64,000 nucleotides of DNA from contig NC_057817.1 of assembly GCF_910594005.1 (NCBI RefSeq), forward strand, positions 25,087,001 to 25,151,000, read 5' to 3'. The notes beneath the pieces were generated by a model, which searched no databases, was not told the origin of the DNA, and worked only from the letters and a program-made list of their open reading frames with translations. This DNA is from Cervus elaphus. Taxonomy: Eukaryota > Chordata > Mammalia > Artiodactyla > Cervidae. Positions 44,551 to 56,782 of this stretch are shown piece by piece. Within the stretch, counting starts at the first letter, position 1. Each line of letters opens with the position of its first letter. A program made the translations under genes and the position numbers.

Positions 44551-44926
44551 CAAGAAATGATGTTTTTGAACTGTGGTATTGGAGAAGACTCTCAAGAGTC
44601 CCTTGGACTGCAAGGAGATCAAACCAGTCAATCCTAAAGGAAATCAGTCCTGAATATTCATTGGAAGGACTGATGCTGAAGCTGAAGCTCCAATACTTTG
44701 GCCACCTGATGAGATGAACTGACTCACTGGAAAAGACCCTGATGCTGGGAAAGATTGAAGGCAGGAGAAGAGGAGGACGGCAAAGGATGAGATGGTTGGA
44801 TGGCACTATGGACTAGATGGGCATAAGTTTGAGCAAGCTCCGGGAGTTGGTGATGGACAGGGAAGCCTGGCATGCTGCAGTCCATGGGGTTGCAAAGAGT
44901 GAGACATGACTGAGCAACTGAACTGA
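44551..44926 (+). mobile_element. BovB LINE, right part of the interrupted sense copy
   Basis: Continues the consensus after AAGAAGGCT: AATGATGTTTTTGAACTGTGG to GACTGAGCAACTGAACTGA. It is followed by ACCACCCAG at 44927-44935, the same 9 bases that precede the left part. Together the two parts total about 1.97 kb. Confidence 0.9.
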
Positions 44927-45261
44927 ACCACCCAGTGAGGACTGTGGAATCTATCTTAAGGGCTCTTCAAATCTCTTCCTGTAATAAACTCATTGTACCA
45001 ACAGAGACTGGTCAGATCTAGATAGTTGCCTACCAAGTCTATCTTTAGACCTAGCCTTTCTGAACCAGTGCCAGGCGCACTTCAAAGTCAGCTTACCTAC
45101 ACATCTTGACATCACAGAATTAGCTTTTCCAATATTCTCTTATTAAAGATGCTGTATTATCATTCAAATACCCAGGCTAGAAATTTTTAATGTTTTTGTG
45201 TTTTTTATTTGACTTCTCTCTCCCATCTTTTCCATGTGAACATTCAATTTGTCATACATAG

Positions 45262-45476
45262 GGCTGGTGGTGGTTTAGTCACTAAGTCGTGTCTGACTCC
45301 TACAACCCCATGGACTATATAGCCCACCAGGCTCTTCTGTCCATGGAATTTTCCAGGCAAGAATACTGGAGTGGGTTCCATTTCCTTCTCCAGGGGATCT
45401 TCCCGATCCAGAGATTGAACCTGGGTCTCCTGCATTGCAGGCAGATTCTTTACTGACTAAGCCACCAGGGAAGCCC
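45262..45476 (-). mobile_element. Bov-tA SINE, antisense
   Basis: On the - strand: GGGCTTCCCTGGTGGCTTAG, box B GGTTCAATCTCTGGATCGGG, GGAGAAGGAAATGGAACCC, and an end in GTGACTAAACCACCACC. Confidence 0.93.
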
Positions 45477-47874
45477 ATGTGTATAGGGATTACCATTCCC
45501 CAAGTCTTTATTCCTTCCCATTTCTAGAACTATCACTCTCATTATGGACAAACCACTCTTCAAGTACAGGAGTAATATCCAAACTGATCTCCCATCATCA
45601 GGACTCTTGCTTTCCTTTTTATTACTCTCCTGCCAAATTAATCTTAGAGTTTTACTTTCAGCCTTTAGCACTTGTACTTAAAATTCTCTATTCTTCATAG
45701 TCAAATAAAGCTGTGAATTTCCAACTTCAACTAAGACTCAGAGAAACTTTACATCAGGTTCCAGTATATGTGTGTATACATATAACACACATACCTGGAA
45801 CAAAAGTTTCACAATTCTTATAAAAATGATGTATCCTGATATTTCCTATTCTATTTCTTTTTTTTAAAAAAATGCAGGTCACGAATAACTAAAGGGCAGG
45901 TTTTCAAATACTGCAATGAAAAATATTATACATTTGCCAGTCATGCTTTCAAAATTCTCCAGATTTCAACCTATCTTCTTTGCCTCATTATTCCTGTCAT
46001 GCCAAAAAGTATCATCTCCAGTCAATTTCCTGATCTCATCTTCCTCATTCCCTCACCTCCACCTTTTAAAAATTGTATCTACCCTCCAAGCCTCAACTCC
46101 TTCACAAAGTATTTCTAGTTAAGAAAAGTGTGTTCTCTCCTAACTTCCTAAAAGGCCAAAAGTGAATCCTTGTGTTTATTTGTGTACACATCCATACTCT
46201 GCCACCTATCTGTTGGAGAGGTTCCCTATGGTAACAGAGGGACTATTTCTCAAACATCTTTTTAATTTCCTTAATTAAAAAAGCAAGGTAAAGGCTTTAT
46301 GAAGATCCTATAGGTTCTACAGCCATACAAGCTACCAAATTCTTGGCACAATCTATCAACTAGGATTAATTGTAGGTCTCATTTCAGTTTTCTTTATGGT
46401 TTTTAAGTCAGAAATTTAAAATAGAAAGTCACTGATCACTAGTGACCAAAACTGCCCCCTTCTCTTAACCAGCTCAGAAAGTTTTCTGATATTGTGTGAC
46501 ATCATTATCCTACTTCCTCTATCCTTAACCAAAGCCTACCATGTATCTTGCTCCATGCTACAAATTTTCAGATATCCAAAACTGATCTTCTACAAAAGCA
46601 AACTGAGACATACTTCCCCAAGCCTAATTTGGTTACTTTAAATTTTGGTATGATATGTAGAGACCCTTATATTTTTGTGCTCCAAATATAAGTATTACTA
46701 AAAACTACAAAAATCACTGAAAAATTAGGAAGGCTAATTTTTTACTTCAAAAATTAACATTCTGCTATAAACTTTAGTTATCTTTAACACAATGATCTTT
46801 CTCAGGTGGCTACTTGCTCTCTACCTTGGTTTCTTTAGAAGACACTTAGGAAGCATGGAAAGTTACCATTTACTTATAGTTTTGGAAGTTCCTACAAGAG
46901 GCTAGGGACCAAAGATCAATCATGTGAAAGTGATTTAGATTTTATAATCAGTATCATTAGTAGCACAGTTTTCAAATTTTTCTCTTTAAAAATATGTTTT
47001 TAGGAAAGTCTAGACATTACCACACAGACACAAAAATAGCCAAGCTAAATTACTATTTTCAAAAGTGACAAAGAAGAGGGAAACGGCTAGTATACATTTC
47101 TAGAAAGAGTATTTTAAAATCTGAATAGTCACTAACATAACATCATCATGCTCTATTAAGAAACTTTCCTCTTTCACAGATCATACTTCAAGTAATCGTC
47201 ACATAAGATTTATATTTTATATAATTCTTAGTGTATCTTATAGGCACAGCTTTTATGATTACTAAAGGATTGTTTAAAAGTCTTAAAAGACCATATGATA
47301 AATCTAAACTCCTTTAACATGACCTGTAAGAGTTTTCAAATTGTGGCACAATATGTACCTTTCTACTCTGATCTATGATTAACTATTTCACACACATCTT
47401 TTGTTAAAATATTTTTATATACAAATGACCACATGTGAATAAGTTTAATTTTTTAAACTTTCATAACTGGGATATGGGTATGTGCATTTTATATAAATTC
47501 TATTCTTACTAAAGAAAAAAAATGTATCACTGGGAGTAAAGTAGAATATTTAAATAAAATTGTCACAGTAATCATCTTTATCTCATTAAAAAAAAATTCT
47601 CCTGAGACTTCCCAAGAGAGATGGATATTAAAGAATGGCATATGCTGAGTATTTAGCCAATAATTTTTGTAACAAGACTGATTTTTCTTTTAAAATACCA
47701 AATACCCTAAACAGATCCTCTAAAAGCTATTAAAAGTAGGAAGTTTTGTTATTTTCCATAATAAAAGATATGAGGAATTGGGAATTTCAATAAGATGTTG
47801 GTCTTAGGAGTTAACTAACGACCACAATCTTTACATGCATTTGGATAAGAATGAAAATAATGATCCACAGTATT

Positions 47875-48080
47875 GCTTCCCTGGTGGCTTAGATTCCTGC
47901 CTGCTATGTGGGAGACCTGGGTTTGATCACTGGGTTGGGAAGATCCCCTGGAGGAGGGCATGGCAACCCACTCCAGTATTCTTGCTTGGAGAATCCACAT
48001 GCACAGAGGAGTCTGGCAGGCTACATACAGTCCATGGGGTTGCAAAGAGTCAGACATAACTGAGCGACTAATCACAGCAA
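47875..48080 (+). mobile_element. Bov-tA SINE
   Basis: GCTTCCCTGGTGGCTTAGATT, box B GGTTTGATCACTGGGTTGGG, and a 3' end of GAGTCAGACATAACTGAGCG. Confidence 0.92.
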
Positions 48081-48978
48081 GGACATCCACCATGTCAGAG
48101 TAAAGCCTATCCACTCCTTATAGGCAGTTTTCAACTTTCCATTTATTTCACTGCCATAGTACCTCTCCTCTCAAGAGATGTTCATAAAATGCACAGGGTC
48201 AAGCATAGTGCCTGGCACATAGAAAGGGATTCAATATTTCTGAATGAACATATTATTGAACGAATAAATAAAATGGGCTCTCATACTCTCCCTGCTCCTT
48301 CTTAGGTAAGCTATTATGCCTGTTTTGTATTTTGGCATGTCTCCTTGTCAATCATGATGTTATTTCCTTTCCTTTTTCCTTAGAAAAGCTCTGGTTATTC
48401 TTTCTTCCCCTAGAGATCTAGAATCTGTAATTACTCTGATCTCGCTTGAAACTCCTTATTAAACAATAAAGGAGACTCTTTCCCTGGGTCTTCTAGTCTC
48501 TAGCACGCCTCTCCAGAGGCACAGAGACTGAAGCTAGTTGATGATACACGAAAAAACTCCTGAAAAGCAAGTTCTGCTGCCAGACTATTTGATTTCCTCA
48601 CCCATCACAACTTACAAGTATTGCCTTCATAGGCAATTTTGTTCCAAAATACGTATCATTATACCAACCTACTGTAGCTAATTTCATAACAATACAGGAA
48701 ACATTCATAAAAAGACTGAGCATTCTACTATGGGTCATAAATTGAGTTCAAACACTTTGTGTAAAACGCCAGACTATTATTCTAGCACATCTATGATCTA
48801 GCCTAACAAGTATATTCTTGGACTATAAATTAGTTTTCTATGGCACGTAAAACTCCATGTAAAATGAATTCTTTATAATAAAGATTTTATGATGTCTGAA
48901 ATGCTATGAAAAATCAATTGTACTTCTTACAGTAATCTTTGCCAGAAGTCAGTATTGGTAGAATCCTTTTATATTTTA

Positions 48979-49128
48979 ACCTAGTGATAGCTCAGGCAGT
49001 AAAGAATCTGCCTGCAGTGCAGGAGACCCAGGTTTGATTCCTGGGTCGGGAAGATCCCCTGGAGAAGGAAATGGCAACCCACTCCAGTATTCTTGCCTGG
49101 AGAATCCCATGGATAGAGGAGCCTGGGC
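48979..49128 (+). mobile_element. Bov-tA SINE, 3'-truncated
   Basis: CTAGTGATAGCTCAGGCAG to CCCATGGATAGAGGAGCCTGG with box B GGTTTGATTCCTGGGTCGGG. The usual 3' quarter is absent. Confidence 0.9.
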
Positions 49129-49404
49129 TGGGTCTAATGGCAAAACTGTCCCCATTACTGAATCCAGAAAATGACTGAACATACATTTCCTATCTTGATT
49201 AGACTTCTAAGCCCATGCTCCAGCCTCTCTTCTCCCTCAACCAGACAGCTTCATTAGGACAAGGCAATGTGTCTTCTGGCTAACACTGTAGAAAGGAGAA
49301 AAACCTCAAAGCTCATTTTTTTCCCCTGCTTTCTTGGTAATGCCAAAATGTTGCCTTTCGCTGTACTTCTACCAACCAAAAACCCAATTCAGCAACATTT
49401 ACAG

Positions 49405-49510
49405 AGATTTTTTTCTTCATGTTAAAGCAGTAAGTCAGGTGCTATGGATACAAATAAAATATAATCAGAGACTGCTCTCAAGCAATCCAACAAACAGGAA
49501 ATCCTCTTGT
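49405..49510 (+). repeat. LINE L2 fragment
   Basis: GTCAGGTGCTATGGATACAAA, CAGAGACTGCTCTCAAGCAA and CAACAAACAGG follow the L2 3' order; short and diverged. Confidence 0.45.
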
Positions 49511-49729
49511 GAACCACAAATGCTATCAATAATACTCAGTAAGATTCAAGGGTGTAAATTTTGGTAGAGGGTATATATGATACCTGATTCCTTTTTATAA
49601 CGTTAAAAAAAATCTGTGAAAAAGAGGGGTAAAGACAATCTGGTAAGAACAATATACTTCAAACATTTAACCCAAATCATCAATGGATTTCCCATTTTAA
49701 ATATTCCAAATGTTTTGTTATGGTGTATT

Positions 49730-49733
49730 ATAC
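49730..49733 (+). repeat. Left LTR target-site duplication (ATAC)
   Basis: Matches the four bases after the LTR at 50251-50254. Confidence 0.8.
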
Positions 49734-50250
49734 TGTTGTAGCCACGCGTTTCGAGAAACAAACTCACTCAGAAGGACAATGCAGATAGTAGAGTGCAGTT
49801 TATTACACAGGTGGGCCCAAGGCAGTCTCCTCTTAGCCAAGGACCCGAACCAACTTTTGTGAAAATCTTAAATACCTTAAGTGTACTGCTCAAGCCCACT
49901 TCCCCAAATTCCTTAAACCTAGCCTGGAAAGTGTTAGAGAGAGATACAATCAGGTTACAGCCATGATTCATAATCAGAAGGGTCAGCTGGTTATACAATG
50001 TAGCCTACAACAAAGGGTGCCATAAAGATTACAGAGGTGATTGACTACATAGGGGATTATTACATTCTTTTTGGCCAGGGGAAATCTTGGTATGGAATCT
50101 GGTGTTTATCAGTCCAGGAGGCCAGTTCTGCCATAGGTATGTTATCCCCATTGCTACCAGGCACATAGTTCAAAGCTCACTGAAAGTGCAAGATGGAGTT
50201 TCCTTCTTTTTCAAGATGGAGTCAGCTCGGCCTGTTCCTTTCCTCCCTCA
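49734..50250 (-). mobile_element. Solo LTR of a class I (gamma-like) endogenous retrovirus
   Basis: A 517-base unit that on the - strand begins TGAGGGAGGAAAGG and ends GTGGCTACAACA, so it has TG...CA ends. It is flanked by the 4-base direct repeat ATAC (49730-49733 and 50251-50254), typical of gammaretroviral integration. AATAAA (plus-strand 49799-49804) lies about 70 bases from the R/U5-side end. No internal viral sequence is present, so this is a solo LTR left by recombination. It lies in USP44 intron 1 in the same orientation as USP44, about 1.7 kb downstream of the predicted first exon. Family assignment is inferred from structure. Confidence 0.85.
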
Positions 50251-50254
50251 ATAC
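50251..50254 (+). repeat. Right LTR target-site duplication (ATAC)
   Basis: Matches 49730-49733 on the other side of the LTR. Confidence 0.8.
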
Positions 50255-51379
50255 TAAATGCAGATTCACGAATCATTAAAAAGTTCTTAAGCTAAAAAAC
50301 TTGGGACAATCGATATTTTTAATGAAAAATACGGCATGCACAACCAAATCAGCCCCCAAACACTAACTTTCTGCAATATATGTACTGAACTACTTGTTCA
50401 ATATCAGACTGTCTTTACATTTCAACATGAATAGTCTACAATGATAAATGCTGGATTGAAAAATCTGCTATCCATTGCAAAATAATAGCTAATACACAAA
50501 AAGCTAGAAAGACTGGAGTGTGGGGGAGAGAGGCTAAATGAACCAAAATGTATTAAATCTTCTTCAAACATCCTGAGACGCTAAATTCAGAATAAAAAGA
50601 TCAGGGTTCCAAGAATACAAAGTGTTCATCTCTTTCAAGACAATTGAGTACTGAATCTCACGGTGATTATGAAATAGTCTATAAAGAGGTCTTTAACTTA
50701 TGCTTGGCTTTCCGAATTTGAATACAGGGAACAGCCAATTCTTTTTCCTTGTTTACACCTAAAGCTGGTTTTAAAGACAACTCAAAGTGGAATTCTAGGC
50801 CCAACACCACCCCCATACTTTTACCCCACAGGCAGCTACTTAAGAGATAATAAGGAATTCAAGTGCACGGCCTGAAAGTCGTATTTCTATGCTAATTTTA
50901 CAAGCCTCCAACTCGCAGGACTTGACAATTAAAGCTTAAAAATGGGGAACGGGGCTAGAGGATAAAGAGGCTCTTTCAAGACTTGCTTATTTTTTTAACT
51001 TCCAAAATTAAAACTGCAAAAAATTATCCAGTTACCAGCATTTACAACAACTCAAATTTTCAGTTTAAACAATTACAATGTTTCAGTTTCTTTTTTTATT
51101 GAGGAGGTGGGGGGAGAGGGCGAGTCCCATCTCTTAAACTTGAGTAGTTTTTTCTGCTTATGTATTGTGACATGTTTCTTTAAGCGCCCCAAGGAAATTT
51201 AGCCTATTCGCAGCCAGCGGGATGGTTTAAGAAGCTGGTATTCAAAAGTCTAAGTGTCTCTAAGTGGCAGCAGGTGCTGGCAGTGCCGCTGGCAGTGCCG
51301 GAGCCCGATCAATGGAGGGAAGGCAAGACATTTCTTATAAAGGGAAGACTAGAACCGCCCGTCCAAAGCATCCCAGAGG

Positions 51380-52330
51380 CGCTTCTAGCATCACTTGGCG
51401 GCAATCAGAGCCAGGAGCAGAATGTGGCTTTATCTCCACAGCGCCAGCTCCGCAGAGCGCCCCGGCCCGCATCAGAGACGCGATCACTTGCGCTTACATC
51501 TTCTCCACGCTCCGCAACGCGGATCAGGGCACAACTCCCCGTCTGCATCTCCAAGTCTCCCAGTTTCGCCCTTTCTCCCAACTCGCCCTCCGCCCCCAGC
51601 AAAGCACAGGGTGGCTACGCGGCATCCCTGGCCACAGGGGACGCGGCTCCTAGCAGCGTCTCCGAGCACTCCTGAGGTGGTCGGCACCGGCCTGGGCATC
51701 ACTCGACCCACCTTAACTTTCCAGAGGCGCCAATTCTAAATTCGCCGGACCTGCCGCCGCTGCTGCCGCCACCTCCTCCTCCACGCGCCCCTCGGCTCGC
51801 TCCCCTGAGTCTGTCCGCAACCCTCTCTCCCTCCCCTCAGGAACTCCACTGCGCCCGGCGCGGCGGGAAAACCCCGCCAGGTGCCTCCCGGCCCGGGGGG
51901 CTCCCGTCGGACCTCCGCTCCCGCAGGGAGCCTCAGTTCGCCAACCGCCGCAGCCGCGCGCGCCCCTCACGCACACTCACCAGCCCCGGCCGGAGCGGCC
52001 ATCTTAGCGCTCGTCTCCCGCGCCCCCGCTCCCAGCTCCCCGTTCCCCGGTGCAGCGGCGGCGGCCCGGTGGGGCGGCTACGTCAGTGATGACGCCACGG
52101 CCGACCCCGCCCCCAGCCCCCTCCCGGCCTCGGCGGCGACTGCGGACCCGCGGGTTGGCGGCCTGAGGTGTGGGGGAACCCGGCGCCCAGGCGCCAACTA
52201 GGCATCCGGGAATGGACGTTCCCCTGCGCGCCCTGTGGCTCAGCTCGGAAGGCAGAAGCTCCTCCTGGGCGGGCTTCGCACCTGTCTTAGCCGTCGGGGC
52301 CTGGGAGAGGACATCAACTCCAAGCTAGTG
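51380..52330. promoter_or_regulatory. USP44: CpG island, predicted USP44 promoter
   Basis: The only GC- and CpG-rich stretch of this size in the window. It contains GC boxes (GGGGCGG at 52071-52077, CCCCGCCCCC near 52105), a TACGTCA CRE/ATF-like site at 52079-52085 and TGATGACGCC at 52087-52096. There is no clear TATA box. The splice donor at 51980 on the - strand puts transcription leftward into USP44, with initiation probably at about 52010-52060 (inference). Divergent + strand transcription is possible but unsupported. Confidence 0.8.
51981..52040 (-). other. USP44: USP44 first exon (predicted, 5' untranslated)
   Basis: On the - strand GCTAAGATGGCCGCTCCGG runs into GGGGCTG|GTGAGTGTGCG, a near-perfect donor at 51981/51980. 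The right border (start site) is not determined. It contains an ATG at 52002 in good context (A at -3, G at +4); see the upstream-frame finding. It could be an alternative coding first exon, but no conserved peptide is recognised. Confidence 0.55.
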
Positions 52331-52899
52331 AGATGCAAAATATTCCCCAGACGTTTGCCCCTTCATAGAATTTCTGCCTCTCAGCGTCGAATTGGTTGAC
52401 AGAAACGCGCGGCCATCTCGTTTTCTTCGAAATCTGCCTACATTGACTGGCTTAGAAAGTTTTCAAGAAAACGTTCCCTTCCCGAGGAGGCAGCCGGGTG
52501 TGAGCTTAGCTGGCAGTGACTGCTTTGAATTTGGCTTCCTCAGACGGCAATTGGGCAAATAAGTTTCCAGAATGGGAAGTAAGATGTAAGGGACGCGGAA
52601 GTTGCCTCTGTCCAAAATTACTTTACCTGAAATTGCCGATTGAAGGTAATGAAGTAGTTTCCGAAAAAAACGAAGCGAAGAGACTGAGGGAGAAAAGTCT
52701 GGAGAAAAATCAAGCCTACAGGTACGGAAAGATTAATCCAGTAGTATTTATTGAGCTTTTATTATACTTTGCGCTGGGTTCTGAGCCATTTGTGCTCCGC
52801 TACCTCGTGGAGAGGATGGAAAATGGCAAGACGCGAGAACCAGTGATACAAACGTGCAAAGTTAAGACGTTAGTGGAGTACAGTATCTTGCAGTATATA

Positions 52900-53760
52900 T
52901 GCAAGCAATACAGTTGTTCATATCTTTTAATCAACAGTTCCACTTTGGGAAATATCTTTCAATGGTATGGCTTTTAAAAAATGAGCACACAAAGGTATTC
53001 ATAGCGTATTATCCAAAACTATCCCAACAACAAAGATTTGAAGGGAAAAAAATTCTAACCAAAGGGGACAGTCTAACATCTAGGATGCTGGCCTCGGGAA
53101 TTCTTCTGCAGATCACAAAATGGTAATAGCTTTATCAATTCATAGTTGAAAGATACCAAATATGTACAAGGAGGTTCAACTGTATAAAATGTAATATTCA
53201 CTGAAGGCTAAAGATAAGGAATGAATTTGTATAGCTTAATATGCCTTTCATTCCTTTTTCTGTATACTTAAGTGCATAATCTTTCCAATTCAAGTCTGTC
53301 CCCCCAAGTGTATTCCTCCCACTCAAAACACGCACTGCTGTCTTGTAATCTTCCCAATCATCTTCATTTCTAAAATGCACTGAATTCATTATGTGAGAGC
53401 ATCTCTTAAAAGCAAACATTTCTTATAAGTATTTCTAGCATATGGTATAGATTTCCCTGTGGTTCCTAGTAAGCAAACTATAACAAGTTAAAATCCTTGC
53501 TCCTATTTTAAAGTCATAAAACCCTTTCTGAAAGTTCATTTGGCAGACTTTATCAAGATTGCCACCTCTGTAGTAGTTCAACTTTCAGAAATCCAAAAAG
53601 TTTTTACCTGAGATTCAGGCAACTTAGAAGGCTACTCATCTCACTGTTATTTACAATAGTGAAGATCAAAGACATGTTAACTGTTCATCATTGTTGGAAC
53701 AGTTAGGTACATCTGGAATATTCACAGGACAGAATATTATATAGTCATCAAAAACCTTAT
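52900..53760 (+). repeat. Ancient L1 3' region, fragmented
   Basis: TCCACTTTGGGAAATATCTTTC, CACAAAGGTATTCATAGCG, TTATTTACAATAGTGAAGATC and ATATAGTCATCAAAAACC follow old L1 3' order with gaps. Confidence 0.45.
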
Positions 53761-54109
53761 TTTCAGAAAGTAAGAAATGAAGGAATATAGATCAAGACAA
53801 CTGTGTCTGCCATTCCCATTCTGTAGGAAGCTTGTTAAAGCTCTCCACAAACACCGTGCAAGGAGAAAGAGGGACTGAGGTGGACTGAATGATGATTTAA
53901 AGGTGCATTGAGTAGGCAAGTGGTGGATGCCAGGCAGCAAGAACCACAAAGGAGCAAAAGTTATGAATAATCAGAGGATACAGGGAGTAGAGACTGAATT
54001 ACAGGGAGGCAGCAGTAGCAGGGGTCTTAGCAAAATTTGGAGTAGAGCTACTTGAATTCTAGGAGCCTCCAAAATAACCGTATGAAAGTAAAAACTAAAA
54101 GCGAGATGC

Positions 54110-54221
54110 AAAGATGTACTGAGAGGGAGGGGACATATGTATAACTTTGGCTGATTCATGTTATGTATGATAGAAACCAACACAACAGTATAAAGCAATT
54201 ATCCTCCCATTAAATTAAAAG
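54110..54221 (+). mobile_element. Bovine-type L1 3' end
   Basis: GAGAGGGAGGGGACATATGTA, TGGCTGATTCATG and AGTATAAAGCAATTATCCTCC, ending in an A-rich tail (AAATTAAAA), match a ruminant L1 3' end. Confidence 0.75.
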
Positions 54222-55329
54222 ATATGTACTGCATTTTAAAATATGTGAAGATTATTCACATTTAACATTTGGAAGGAATAAATCAGCATTTCAATAATGG
54301 TGGCAAGATTACAAGTAATTTTTGTTTTTACAATAATTTTTTTTAAACGCTTAGAATGAGTACCATCAGTAATCAAAAATTCTAAATTTGAAAATAAATC
54401 CTATGTTGTTGTGTGGTCAAAGTCCCTAGTTGCCAGAATTTCAGAGAATTTTCTGAGATCATAAATGCCCTTAAGGTCTTGTAAGGACTAAAATAATTTG
54501 ATGACTTGACTCAATGAACAGCAGGAAGTGAAATGGCAAGATGATGAAGCAAAATCAAGCTGAGTAAGGCATAGGTGGAGAATACTGAGAAGGATGTCCT
54601 GAATAAAATCTCTTTGATTACAAAGGTGTAAACTAGGGAGAGGTGCTGAATGGGAAGGGGGGACTGGAGAGAAATTATCTGGAAATCATTGTTAATTGGG
54701 CTAATAATTAAAGAATAGTAAGTAACGGGATAGTTTGTAACATAGCCTTTTCCTTTTATTACTATCTATTCAACTTTGAAATTTCTTCAGCTACCATTTT
54801 ATTTCAGGTCTTACCAACCTAAGCCTAAAATATGGTATATCTAGCTTGTTTCCTGAGCATCAGGACCTCTCTATTGCAATCTCATTGTTACATAGCTATC
54901 ATAAAAATCATTCTTCTCATGTAATTTCTCTATTTATTGTTTACCCACCACATCAAATCTAAGCTTTAATAACAACCACAACAAAAATCTCTATCCTTTC
55001 CCATCTTTATCAACTGACTTCCCCAAACTTATCAGTTGTATTTTCAAAATCAGTCCTTTCCCAAATCCGCCTTTTGACTGCTAGGAAGTCAATCTCCTTA
55101 AGTCTCCCACACTTCGGGCTTTTCCCACATTTAAATCAGGGCAGATGTTTATCTCCCAAGTAGAAAGCCCTTTTACTTTCACTCCTGCAGATCATTAAAA
55201 TCAACCTCTTTGGGAGCCGGCCTAAAAGCTCTCACCTCCTGGATACCACTTTCCTAGTAACCACTGGACTTCCAGGTTCCCCATCCCCCACCCCACACTA
55301 GTATATTATTATGCAGTCACAGCTTTTGT

Positions 55330-55470
55330 TCCGAGTTCCGCGCCTGGTTCTCTCTCTTTGCATTGTAACTTCTTTAGTGGCAAGGACGATGCACTTGACT
55401 CCATTCGTATATCTCACTCAGTACAGTGCTAACCAAAAATAGTCTTAAAATGTTTAATGAATAAACAAAA
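55330..55470 (+). repeat. LINE L2 3' end remnant
   Basis: TTGTAACTTCTTTAGTGGCAAGGACGATGC-like spacing, CAGTACAGTGCTAACC and TTTAATGAATAAACAAA match the L2 terminal region loosely. Confidence 0.4.
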
Positions 55471-56782
55471 TCAGAAATTCTCTAGCACAATATGAAATTG
55501 TGGAAAAAATGTGGAGGGGTTTCCCTTGTCTCCACAGTCTCCATATGGGGAAAAAATGGCAACTTGCCCTTTTCCCAAGATAAGCAGTTTCCTAAACAAG
55601 ATTAAAATTTAATGACTCTCATACTCAATTCTGAAGCCATATACATCTTCTTCTGAAGTGGGTGCAACACAAACGTTTCTATATCCTGAGAAGAAGATAT
55701 GAATGAATTAAAGGAAGACAAAAAACACTGCAAAGTTTGCAAACATTAGAGTTGCTTTTTATGCTTTGATTTGTAGAATTTTCTAATCCAGTCTTTCATG
55801 AATGAATTTATGAGCTTGTTAACTTTGAGGAAACTACTTCCAAGGATTTCCAGAGTTTTACATACTGAATGTTCATATCTAAAGTTATATAAATTTATTA
55901 ATTAAAGTTATGAAAAATATTTTTTGAGTACCTATGAGCCTGGTACCATGCTAGGCACTGAAATGTCCACAGCCTTCATTTACATGTTACAAGGAGATCA
56001 AGGATTAAATGGAGGAAGTGGGCAAGAATACTGAAGAACTAAAACCTAAAGTTTGATTAACTTGCAGCAACACAGTGCAGTGCATAAATTTTGTTTTTAA
56101 TGAGCTACCCAAAGAACCTTAAATTTGTGAAAAATATGTTAGAAAGAAGTTGAGAGAGCAGTGTTGAAACAGAACAGCAGATGGCAAGATGTGACCTCAG
56201 TAAGTGAATAGAGAGAAAAGAACAGAAAAAAAAAATGGCTTTAGAACTACTGTTTTTTAAAGAAAATCCTAGGAAAGAACAAGGATGGTGGCAGATAGGG
56301 GAGGTAAGTGAAAGTTGAGAAGTAGGTGGTACCAAAGCTGATTTAATTTTAAAGGACCATTAAGTGTTTCTTTAGAGGTCTTGGAGGAGAATTACCAATG
56401 TAGGCCTACTGGAAACTGCAACCAAGCCCAGGATTTTGGCATTAGTGGAACAAAATTGGAAGGCTAGAAAGTCTCTTCTTTTAACATCCTCACTGCCTCT
56501 ACCCTATTCAGTTTCTTACAAATCCTCAGGCTGCTTGTGCCCAGGGCTTTACCTCAGTCTATCAAGACCTTTCTGTCCTTCCTCCCATCAAACTTTTCCC
56601 ATTTTGTTCTAGGACAAAAAGTAATCCCAACCTTCGATTTTTCTAAGGAACCCAATTATCATGTACTAAACTGACCCACTTGTAATGTAATAGCATCCAG
56701 TAATCTTTTTTGCATTTCTCTCTATTTAAGCCTGTGCTCGAATGGAACTTCTTATAGATACTTGTAGAGTATGGATTTGCCA

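Larger units (their letters stand above)
34618..51980. other. USP44: USP44 first intron (predicted), 17.4 kb
   Basis: From the donor CTG|GTGAGT at 51980 to the acceptor TTCCTCAG at 34618, - strand. It is filled with BovB, Bov-tA, MIR and an LTR, listed separately. Unlisted stretches (about 35330-36450, 38640-39370, 40230-41450, 44940-45260, 45480-47870, 50260-51250) are AT-rich and show no gene or recognised repeat. Further untranslated exons could hide here. Confidence 0.6.
52331..56780. other. Intergenic sequence upstream of USP44
   Basis: No gene is supported. It holds old L1 3' fragments (about 52900-53120, 53630-53760, 54110-54221), an L2 3' end at about 55330-55470 and short L2/MIR-like bits near 52735 and 55920. 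A 153-codon frame at 52516-52977 crosses such repeats and looks spurious. Confidence 0.55.

Noticed and set aside
51264..51739. Overlapping + strand open frames of 114-133 codons in the CpG island
   Set aside because: GC-rich sequence yields long frames by chance; composition is Ser/Pro/Ala/Arg-rich, no domain is recognised, and the island is explained by the USP44 promoter.
52516..52977. 153-codon + strand frame upstream of USP44
   Set aside because: No family resemblance; it crosses L2/MIR-like and L1-like sequence and has no visible splice or poly(A) context.
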